Shown here: positions 34,530 to 42,330 of the stretch, one piece after another
How the letters are laid out: the number at the start of each line of letters is the position of its first letter
Numbering within the stretch: position 1 is the stretch's first letter
Origin: Chloroflexota bacterium
GTDB taxonomy: Bacteria > Chloroflexota > Dehalococcoidia > Lucifugimonadales > Lucifugimonadaceae
Length of the DNA stretch: 42,330 bases
Direction: 5' to 3'
Assembly (NCBI GenBank): GCA_027623795.1
Contig: JAQBUX010000004.1
Span: 1 to 42,330 of the forward strand
Notes under the pieces: generated by a model
Seen by the model: only the letters and a program-made list of their open reading frames with translations
The model's database searches: none
What the model was told of the DNA's origin: nothing
Translations under genes and position numbers: made by a program

Positions 34530-37010
34530 ATGACTGAGACCATGCGTTGGCTTTTGGCCGTGGAGGTTATCGGCCTCGCCGCGTTGCCCATCGCCTGGAT
34601 CGCCTTCCCGTACCTTCGCGACCGGGGCGCGGGGCTCGCGAAGCCACTCGGACTGATCCTGGTCGGCGGAGGGGTGTGGCTCCTTAGCGACATCGGGATT
34701 GAGTCCAATAGCGGCGCCGCTTACTGGCGTCTGACGGCGATAGTCGCCTCGGTCTCGATTTGGATCCTTTCGAGTCGCCGGCGTCGCTTCGGCCGTTTTC
34801 TGCGTAAGGAATGGCCGGCCCTTCTCGTGGGCGAGGCGTTGTTCCTGGCATTCTTCGTCGCCTGGGTCGTCATCAGATCGTTCGAGCCGGACATCGCCGG
34901 CACAGAAAAACCGATGGACTTTTTGATGCTCAACGCTGTGACGGTCGCCGACAGCGCGCCGCCGGCGGACCCGTGGCTGGCCGGCGCCCCGGTCGCTTAC
35001 TACTACTTCGGCTACTGGTTGCTGGGCGGCGTCGGGTTGATGTCTGGTGTGGCGACGGCCATCGGCTTCAATCTGTCCATCGCCCTGATCGCAGGGATGT
35101 CGGCGTCGGCGGTCTTTTCCGTGGCGTACGGAATGATCTCCCCGGGGAGGCTAAGTGACAGGTCGGCGATTCCGATCGCTGCAACCGGCGCCGTGCTGCT
35201 ACTCGTGGCGTCAAACTACGCCGGATTGTGGGAGTTCGCCGCCGCCAGATCGCTGGGCACGGAGGGTTTCTACGACTGGCTTGCGATCGATGGAGTGAAG
35301 GAAGGCGCAGTATCGAACGGATGGCGGCCAGATAGTTTCTGGTGGTGGTGGCACTCGTCGCGCGTGATCAACACCTTCTCAGGTGGCGAAGCGGCGGTCG
35401 CATTGGACTTCACCATCCAGGAGTTTCCATTCTTTAGTTTCCTCCTCGGCGATTTGCACCCGCACCTGATATCGATACCGTTTGTCCTCCTCGCCATGGG
35501 CCTTGGCCTGAACCTGTTTTTGACGCCCGGTGGCGGACGCCCGGGCTGGATACTGGCCCAACCGTTGCGCTGGCTGCTGCTGGCGACGGTTGTCGGCGCC
35601 CTGGGATTTATCAACGCGTGGGATCTGGGATTCGCCACCGCAATCGTGTTCGTCGTCGTCGCCGTCAAGATGTACCGGGATGACGTGATGCCGTTGCCGA
35701 TAGCGGCCCTCAAGGGATTGCTGACGACGGGGCTGACGCTCGCGCTCGGGATTGCGATCTTTGGGCGGTTCTATCTGGGGACCTTCAGCAGCCAGGTTGA
35801 CTGGAGCGCGCCGCTCGGCGCTGCCGAGTATGCGACGCGTCCTGTCCACATGCTCACCGTATGGGGCCTGCTTATCGTCTTGCTGGCGCCTCTGTGGTTG
35901 ACCGTGGCCGGCCGTGTCATCCGGGTCTACGTCGCACGGTTTCGTGCCTTCCTTGAGGTCCGATCCCATGCGACGCCAGAGGAAGCGCCGGCGGGCGATT
36001 TCGAGGTCGCTGTTACCGGAACGCTAGACGAAAAAGAGACCGGCGCCGGAGTGACTCCCTTTGTCGCGGTCTTTCTCGCGATCGTCGTTCCATTCGCAGC
36101 TTGGGCGGTGATCCATCTGAGCGCCAACGACGGGTCGAGCGCGGGAGACCTGCCGGGTCGCGCTCTGAATGTGTTGCCGCTCGCCGTCCTTTCGGGACTC
36201 GCCATGTTGGCGGTATTCCATCTGGCCCGCCGTGCTAGATCGCAAACGCTCGTCTTCGCCGTCGCGATGCTCGCCACTGTTTTGTACATGGTGTACGGGG
36301 CCGAGCTCCTGTATATCAACGATCTGTTCGGCACGCGCATGAACACGGTGTTCAAGTTGTACTACCAGGCGTGGATCGTGCTTGGAGCGGTTGGCGCCTA
36401 CGCCCTACACTTCTGGGTCCGCAGCCATGAGAGTTGGGGGGGTATCCGGCGTTCAGTGAGTGAAACCGGCGCAGTTGTCGTCGCCGTAATGTTTGTAGGA
36501 GCGTTGTACTACCCGGCGGCGGCGGTGGACACCCGGACGGACGGATTCTCCGGGGGACGGAACCTTGATGGGATCGCGTACATCGAGCAGACTCGACCTG
36601 CCGAGTCTCAAGCGATCAAGTGGCTGACGGACAATGCGCGACCGCAATCGGTTCTCCTTGAAGCCGTTGGAGGCAGCTATACCGATTTCGGACGCATATC
36701 GTCTTCGACCGGCATTCCGACGGTGCTCGGATGGCCGTTTCACGAACAGCAGTGGAGGGGTGATCGTTCATCGTTCGCGGGTCGCGAGGGTGAGATCGAT
36801 CGAATCTATTCGACAGGAGAATCTAACGAGGTGAGGACCCTGCTGGCACGCTATCAGGTGGACTACATAGTGGTCGGGCCACGCGAGCGGTCCACATATC
36901 CGGGCGTCGATACCGACCGGTTGTCGCAGTTCGGTGAGCGTGTTTTTTCGACGAGTACGAGTGAACCCGGTCCGCTCGACTACGTGATATTTGACGTTGG
37001 CAGGGGTTAA
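34530..37010 (+). CDS. Large polytopic membrane protein, Chlor_Arch_YYY/DUF2298-like
   Basis: APVAYYYFGYWLLGGVGLMSGVATAIGFNLS, LLGDLHPHLISIPFVLLAMGL, DLFGTRMNTVFKLYYQAWIVLG. Confidence 0.85.
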   Translation: MTETMRWLLAVEVIGLAALPIAWIAFPYLRDRGAGLAKPLGLILVGGGVWLLSDIGIESNSGAAYWRLTAIVASVSIWILSSRRRRFGRFLRKEWPALLVGEALFLAFFVAWVVIRSFEPDIAGTEKPMDFLMLNAVTVADSAPPADPWLAGAPVAYYYFGYWLLGGVGLMSGVATAIGFNLSIALIAGMSASAVFSVAYGMISPGRLSDRSAIPIAATGAVLLLVASNYAGLWEFAAARSLGTEGFYDWLAIDGVKEGAVSNGWRPDSFWWWWHSSRVINTFSGGEAAVALDFTIQEFPFFSFLLGDLHPHLISIPFVLLAMGLGLNLFLTPGGGRPGWILAQPLRWLLLATVVGALGFINAWDLGFATAIVFVVVAVKMYRDDVMPLPIAALKGLLTTGLTLALGIAIFGRFYLGTFSSQVDWSAPLGAAEYATRPVHMLTVWGLLIVLLAPLWLTVAGRVIRVYVARFRAFLEVRSHATPEEAPAGDFEVAVTGTLDEKETGAGVTPFVAVFLAIVVPFAAWAVIHLSANDGSSAGDLPGRALNVLPLAVLSGLAMLAVFHLARRARSQTLVFAVAMLATVLYMVYGAELLYINDLFGTRMNTVFKLYYQAWIVLGAVGAYALHFWVRSHESWGGIRRSVSETGAVVVAVMFVGALYYPAAAVDTRTDGFSGGRNLDGIAYIEQTRPAESQAIKWLTDNARPQSVLLEAVGGSYTDFGRISSSTGIPTVLGWPFHEQQWRGDRSSFAGREGEIDRIYSTGESNEVRTLLARYQVDYIVVGPRERSTYPGVDTDRLSQFGERVFSTSTSEPGPLDYVIFDVGRG

Positions 37011-39261
37011 CGCATTGAACGGCGAGGAGTCTCTGATTCTCCCTGGGACAGGTGTTGGGCCGCCTCCCGCGTCCCCTTTCGCCCCGGCGACGACCTCCCA
37101 CGGACGATGGCTTGGCGGCCGATGGGTCGAGGCCGAGCCGCTCAGCGCTGAGGCCTTCCACCCTCAGGGTGTCGACGGCGACACTCCTGAGTCTCCACCG
37201 GTACGAGGCAGCGGCTGGCGACGCGATCTCCCGTTTCGATGGGAGTTCGGCGCGTACGCCTCGCTGTTCCTCGTTGCGCTGGCGATGCGTTTGTGGGACC
37301 TCGGTGGCCGTGCGGTCCACCACGACGAGAGCCTCCACGGCTATTTTTCGTGGCAGCTCTTCACCGGCGGAGGGTACGAGCACAACCCGCTCATGCACGG
37401 TCCGTTCCAGTTCCACGTAACGGCGGGTTCTTTTTTCCTGTTCGGTGACAGCGAATTCACCATGCGGCTCGCGCCGGCTCTTTTCGGAACGGCGTTAATT
37501 TTGATGCCGTTGCTCCTTCGCAAACGGCTTGGCAACGTTTCGGCGTTGCTGATCGCCGGGATGCTGGCGTTCTCACCATCGCTGCTTTACTTCAGCCGGT
37601 TCGCACGGAACGACATCTTCGTGGCCGTCTGGACGATCGGCCTGGTCGCGATGATCTGGCGATACATGGACGATCAGCGGCCCCGGTATCTTTACCTGGC
37701 GGCGGCATTTGTCGCACTGGGATTCGCCACGAAGGAAACGCAGTACATTGTGGTGGCGCTTGTCGCCATCCCGCTGCTCCTGATCGCCCGTCATGACGTG
37801 CTGGGCTGGATCTGGGGTCGGCGAAAGTTGTCCGAGTGGGGTCCGGCCGGTGGCCTGTTGGTGATCATCGGCACGCTGATGCTGCCGATGATCGGAGCCG
37901 GGTCCGGATTTATTCAGGGTGCGATCGGCCTCACGCTCGCGAACGACGACAGTTCGACCGGCATCCCGCTGGGCAGCGCAGACGGAACGGGCGAAGTCGT
38001 GGCGGTCGTCATCACGGTCGCGCTTCTTGCCCTGGCGGTAGTTATCGGAATGATGTGGAATCGCCGGGTCTGGTTTCTGAGCGCCGCCATCGCCACGGGA
38101 ATATTCGTGGTGCTTTACAGCACCGTGTTTACGAACTGGGGCGGTCTCGCCTCCGGCGTCTGGCAGGGACTCGGCTACTGGATCGCCCAACAGGACGTCG
38201 CCAGAGGCGACCAGCCTGATTACTACTACATCATGTTGACCAGCGTTTACGAGTTCCTCCCGGCGACGATAGGGCTGGTCGGCGCCGTCTACTACGCCTT
38301 CAAGGGAGACGCCTTCACAAGGTTCCTGGCGTACTGGCCGATTGCGACATTTGCGGCCTACTCCGCCGCGGGAGAAAAAATGCCGTGGCTGGAGGTTCAG
38401 GTCGTCCTGCCCTTCATCTTCCTAGGCGGGAAGGCGCTGGGCGATCTCGTAACAGCGTTTGACTGGAAACCTTCTCTGGCTCGCGGCGGCGTGTGGGTGT
38501 TCGCAGGCGTCCCGATCGCAGTCGTCGTACTGTGGCGGCTGATCTTCCTGACCGACGACCAACCCGGACTGGGCGGCCTGAATGCACCATCCGGGGCGAC
38601 CGTTCTCTTCGGCGTCCTGGCGCTACTTGCCGCTGGTTTCTTCTGGCTGATCCGACGTATCGGCTCGCGGCAAGCGTGGGGGGTTATGGGCGCGACCCTG
38701 GCTGGGTTGATGGCGATCATCACCATCAGGACGGGATGGATCGCATCGTTCCAGGACCCCGACGTGCCGAACGAGATACTGGTATACACGCAAACCTCGC
38801 CCGCGTTGGCTGACCTGGCGCATGAGATCGAGGCGGCGGCGAGTTTGACCGGCGACGGGGCCGATCTTCGCGTGACGATCGACGGATCAAGCGGCTTTAC
38901 GTGGCCGTGGACCTGGTATCTGAGGGACTACAACCAGGTCTCGTACCCGAATCTGGGATTTTCCCGCCCGGACGGCCCTTCGGACTCGGCGGTCGCCGTC
39001 GTACATACGCGGAACGAAAACATCGCAAAACCCGCGTATGTGGACAATTTTACGGAGGGGCGTCAGTTCCCCCACCGCCAGTGGTTTCCGGAGACATACA
39101 AGAACACGACATTCAACCAGTTCTTCGACACGCTGATCCGGCCGAGCCGGTGGCGAAATGCGCTCAACTTCTTCCTGTACCGGGAGATGACTCAGGAGAT
39201 CGGATCAGAAGACGCGTTCGTCTATTTCGATCGCAGCATCCCACTTCGGGTGTTCGAGTGA
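36991..39261 (+). CDS. Polytopic glycosyltransferase-like membrane protein, TIGR03663-like (start may be TTG 37015)
   Basis: DLGGRAVHHDESLHGYFSWQLFTGGGYEHNPLMHGPFQFHVTAGSFFLFGDSEFTMRLAPALFGT. Confidence 0.85.
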   Translation: MTLAGVNALNGEESLILPGTGVGPPPASPFAPATTSHGRWLGGRWVEAEPLSAEAFHPQGVDGDTPESPPVRGSGWRRDLPFRWEFGAYASLFLVALAMRLWDLGGRAVHHDESLHGYFSWQLFTGGGYEHNPLMHGPFQFHVTAGSFFLFGDSEFTMRLAPALFGTALILMPLLLRKRLGNVSALLIAGMLAFSPSLLYFSRFARNDIFVAVWTIGLVAMIWRYMDDQRPRYLYLAAAFVALGFATKETQYIVVALVAIPLLLIARHDVLGWIWGRRKLSEWGPAGGLLVIIGTLMLPMIGAGSGFIQGAIGLTLANDDSSTGIPLGSADGTGEVVAVVITVALLALAVVIGMMWNRRVWFLSAAIATGIFVVLYSTVFTNWGGLASGVWQGLGYWIAQQDVARGDQPDYYYIMLTSVYEFLPATIGLVGAVYYAFKGDAFTRFLAYWPIATFAAYSAAGEKMPWLEVQVVLPFIFLGGKALGDLVTAFDWKPSLARGGVWVFAGVPIAVVVLWRLIFLTDDQPGLGGLNAPSGATVLFGVLALLAAGFFWLIRRIGSRQAWGVMGATLAGLMAIITIRTGWIASFQDPDVPNEILVYTQTSPALADLAHEIEAAASLTGDGADLRVTIDGSSGFTWPWTWYLRDYNQVSYPNLGFSRPDGPSDSAVAVVHTRNENIAKPAYVDNFTEGRQFPHRQWFPETYKNTTFNQFFDTLIRPSRWRNALNFFLYREMTQEIGSEDAFVYFDRSIPLRVFE

Positions 39262-39323
39262 CGGCGGTTTCTTTTGACGGCCTTCCATCCGAATTTCCGC
39301 TGCGCGAGCGGTAGGATGATTCG

Positions 39324-40445
39324 GTGATCTCGCAACGAAGTGTCTGGGCTGGGCTGGCGGTGAGCGTCGGGTTTTTGACCGTGTTCGCTCTCCTGTTTCT
39401 GCCGTTCGATGACGTTGGCGACGTCGTCCGGGAGGCGAACTTCTGGTTCGTCGCGCCGGCGATGGTGTTCTACTTCGCAGCCGTCTACTTCAGGAGTCTG
39501 CGCTGGCGTTACCTGCTCAACCCCCTGATCGGTAAACCGCGACGGGCGCTCTTCCCAGTGGTCGTCGTCGGGTACATGGCGAACAACCTCCTCCCGGTGC
39601 GGCTCGGGGAGTTCGTGCGTTCCTACTACGTCGGGGTGCGTGAGGGCGTAAATCCGGCGGCGGCGTTCGGGACCATCGCCGTCGAACGCGTCTTCGATGT
39701 GTTCACACTTTTCTTCGTGATAGCGGTCGTGTGGGTGCTGCCGGTCGGCGATCTCCTGGAGCGCGTCGCAGACGACCTGCCGGGCGGCACGCCTGCGTTA
39801 CTTGCGCTGTCGGTGCTTCCTTTCATCGGCGTGACGGCGATCATCGGCGCGATCGTTTTGCTGGAGGCGACGACCGCTATCTCCCTGATCGGGCGATTGT
39901 TGTTTTTCGTACCGATCGGGTTTCGCACCAGACTCCTCGGGCTTGCGGCACGCTTGATTGAAGGTCTGACCGTCGTCCGAACGCCCCGGGCCCTCGCGAC
40001 CGTATTGTTGCTTTCGCTCCCGATATGGGCGTCTGAGTTGGCGATGCTCTATGTGATAGCGCTCGGATTTGACATCGAGTCCGCGTTCGGCGGGCACGTC
40101 GAGACTATCGCCGCGCTCGGGTTGTTCATGGCGATCGCCAACCTCGCGCTCGTCGTGCCATCCACAGCGGGCGGAGTCGGCCCGTTCAACTTTTTCGGAG
40201 CCGCGACGCTCGTTGCGCTTGGCGTTGGCGAGGCGGAGGCCGGAACCTACGTGCTGACGGCGCATATCGCGTTGTTGTTGCCGGTGACGCTGCTCGGCTT
40301 TCTGATGATCGTGTCCGACCACATGTCGCTCCGGACCCTGTTATCCCGGACACGCGCCGTGCAGGACGGCGAGGGGGCGGACGCCACCCTGGCGCCATCG
40401 TCCATCCCCGCCCCCAAGCCTGCGCCGGCGGGACCGGTGACTTGA
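39324..40445 (+). CDS. Flippase-like/LPG-synthase-TM (UPF0104) family membrane protein
   Basis: YFRSLRWRYLLNPLIGKPRRALFPVVVVGYMANNLLPVRLGEFVRSYYVGVREGVNPAAAFGTIAVERVFDVFTLFF. Confidence 0.9.
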   Translation: MISQRSVWAGLAVSVGFLTVFALLFLPFDDVGDVVREANFWFVAPAMVFYFAAVYFRSLRWRYLLNPLIGKPRRALFPVVVVGYMANNLLPVRLGEFVRSYYVGVREGVNPAAAFGTIAVERVFDVFTLFFVIAVVWVLPVGDLLERVADDLPGGTPALLALSVLPFIGVTAIIGAIVLLEATTAISLIGRLLFFVPIGFRTRLLGLAARLIEGLTVVRTPRALATVLLLSLPIWASELAMLYVIALGFDIESAFGGHVETIAALGLFMAIANLALVVPSTAGGVGPFNFFGAATLVALGVGEAEAGTYVLTAHIALLLPVTLLGFLMIVSDHMSLRTLLSRTRAVQDGEGADATLAPSSIPAPKPAPAGPVT

Positions 40446-41758
40446 GGATCGGCGTAATCGGGGCAGGCGCCGCGGGACTCGCAGCGGCGTTCGATTTCGC
40501 CCGGGCTGGCCACGGCGTGACGGTGTACGAAGCGGCGCCGTTTGCTGGCGGGCAGGCGTCGACGATCGAAGTCGGTGGCGGCCGTCTGGAGCTCGGTTAT
40601 CACCACCTTTTCACGAACGACTCGGCGATCCTTGGTCTGATGACGGAGCTTGGCATCGACGGCTCGATGCGGTGGATTCCTTCGACCGTGGGGATCTACA
40701 CGGACGGCAAGGTGTACCGTTGGAGTACGCCGCTCGATCTCCTTCGCTTCGGGGCCATTTCTTTACGGGACCGGATTCGTTTCGGGCTGCTCGCGAAGAG
40801 GCTTGAGCGGATGAAAGACTGGCGCAGCCTGGAAGGCGTACCGGCGGCTCAATGGATCCGGGACAACGCCGGAAGCTCGGTCTACGAGAAGGTGTGGGAG
40901 CCGCTGCTACGCGGAAAATTCGGGGACCGCTTCGAGAGCATTGGCATGCCCTGGTTCTGGAGCAAGATCCAGACCCGGTTCGCGTCGCGCGACCGGCTCG
41001 GACGCGAGAAGTTGGGCTACCCGGTCAACAGCTTTGACGAGGTGTTTGAAACCTTGGTAGAGCAAATCCAGGCAAAAGGCGGCCAGGTCCACCTGAATAC
41101 GCCGGTGACGCGCGTGCTTGTCGAGGATGGCGCCGCGAACGGGTTACGAGTCAAGCGGCCGGACGGCAGCGAGGCTGACGAGCCATTCGATCTCGTGCTG
41201 TCGACGACGCCGTCGTTCGCGTTCCCGGAGCTGGTCGATCTTCCTGACGCCTATGTGGAAAAGCTGAACGCCGTTGAGTACATGGGCGCGGTCGTGATGA
41301 TCCTGGAGATGACTCACCCGCTCACCTCGGTCTACTGGATGAACATCGCCGACCATGAAGTGCCATTCCTGGGATTGATCGAGCACACAAACCTGATGCC
41401 GCCTGAAATGTACGGCGGAAGTCACGTCCTTTATCTGACGAACTACCTCGAACGCCACGACGACCTCTACCTGATGTCTGAGGACGATTTGCTGGAGGTT
41501 TATCTTCCCTACCTTGCGCGCTTCAACCCGTCGTTCGATCGCTCGTGGATAAAGCGTGTTCACCACAACCGGGTCAGCGCGGCGCAGCCCGTGATAGGCA
41601 CGAACTACTCCGAGCGCATCCCCGAACATCAGACGCCCGTCCGCAACTTGTTCCTCGCGAACACGACCCAGATCTATCCGGAAGATCGCGGGACGAACTA
41701 CAGCGTTCGCATGGGTCGGGAAGTAGCGGCGATGATGTTGCGGGGCGACGACGAGTAG
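40442..41758 (+). CDS. NAD(P)/FAD-dependent amine-oxidase/phytoene-desaturase-like oxidoreductase
   Basis: RIGVIGAGAAGLAAAFDFARAGHGVTVYEAAPFAGGQASTIEVGGGRLELGYHHLF; TTG start overlaps the preceding stop. Confidence 0.9.
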   Translation: MRIGVIGAGAAGLAAAFDFARAGHGVTVYEAAPFAGGQASTIEVGGGRLELGYHHLFTNDSAILGLMTELGIDGSMRWIPSTVGIYTDGKVYRWSTPLDLLRFGAISLRDRIRFGLLAKRLERMKDWRSLEGVPAAQWIRDNAGSSVYEKVWEPLLRGKFGDRFESIGMPWFWSKIQTRFASRDRLGREKLGYPVNSFDEVFETLVEQIQAKGGQVHLNTPVTRVLVEDGAANGLRVKRPDGSEADEPFDLVLSTTPSFAFPELVDLPDAYVEKLNAVEYMGAVVMILEMTHPLTSVYWMNIADHEVPFLGLIEHTNLMPPEMYGGSHVLYLTNYLERHDDLYLMSEDDLLEVYLPYLARFNPSFDRSWIKRVHHNRVSAAQPVIGTNYSERIPEHQTPVRNLFLANTTQIYPEDRGTNYSVRMGREVAAMMLRGDDE

Positions 41759-41779
41759 AGACGTATGGCATACGCCCGA

Positions 41780-41798
41780 GGGCGGGCGAGCCCCGCCC
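41780..41798. repeat. Short GC-rich palindromic repeat remnant
   Basis: GGGCGGG-CGAGC-CCCGCCC followed by CCTAC, just after a CDS. Confidence 0.4.
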
Positions 41799-42330
41799 CT
41801 ACAAATACACCGTCTGATCGAGGCTTGCCGCCCAACCCGCGCCCATCCGGAATGCGCGTCCTGATCACATGGACACAAAAATACCAATCAAGTTTGTCAT
41901 GATGGCTGAACTGATCGGACGACTGCCGAACTTCTGAACAAGCTTCCATGAAGTCGTGCAGGTGGACCTGGTGAGACGATAGGTAGAACTCATCGCGACC
42001 ACTTCAACATAGGGTGAATGGTCGCCAACTCAGCATGCCACCGGCGATCCGGCCAATTGACTGTGGGAAGTCGTACGGCACCGAAGCGACGGTTTCCTAA
42101 ACCCCGACGCCAATCGGTGTTTGTGAACACTTTTCGTGCCTGACGGACGCAATCTCAGTCCGTTCTCGTTGAGACTACATCAGTTGGTGTTCACAGTCAG
42201 TGCACGGATGTCTCGATGCGGGGGGGACTCCAGTACACGATCTAGCCTGCAATCGACGGTCTCACCGGACACAGGAAGTCGTCATGGCGGAAGCGCGCCC
42301 GCCACCCTATTGAACCCGCCGCCGCGGCGA

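Noticed and set aside
1-42330. CRISPR arrays, rRNA genes or Sec machinery (selA, selB, selC, selD)
   Set aside because: None recognised in the window; Sec machinery must be sought elsewhere in the genome.

Overview
The window is about 42 kb of high-GC bacterial chromosome, and gene content suggests Chloroflexota (inference). It opens with the 3' end of a tyrosine-integrase element abutting a truncated tRNA-Leu(UAG) 3' half. Housekeeping and metabolic genes follow: glycerol-3-P dehydrogenase, a PPi-type phosphofructokinase, lepA, galU, SRP RNA, ksgA/rsmA-ispE, dinG, an OGG1-type glycosylase, CCA-adding enzyme, rnc and ftsY. The window ends with an envelope gene set (Chlor_Arch_YYY/DUF2298-like and TIGR03663-like membrane proteins, a flippase-like protein, and a FAD oxidoreductase). 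Two signals stand out. (1) A DsbA-family gene at 31861-32502, truncated in the ORF track, continues upstream through an in-frame TGA placed exactly at the catalytic Cys (IFIDFT-U-PW). A 7-bp stem-loop with an AGUUG loop lies 21 nt after the TGA, so this is a strong selenoprotein candidate. (2) Six consecutive, same-strand, full-length zinc-dependent medium-chain dehydrogenase paralogues occupy 17375-23669. All calls are from reading the sequence; no searches were run.
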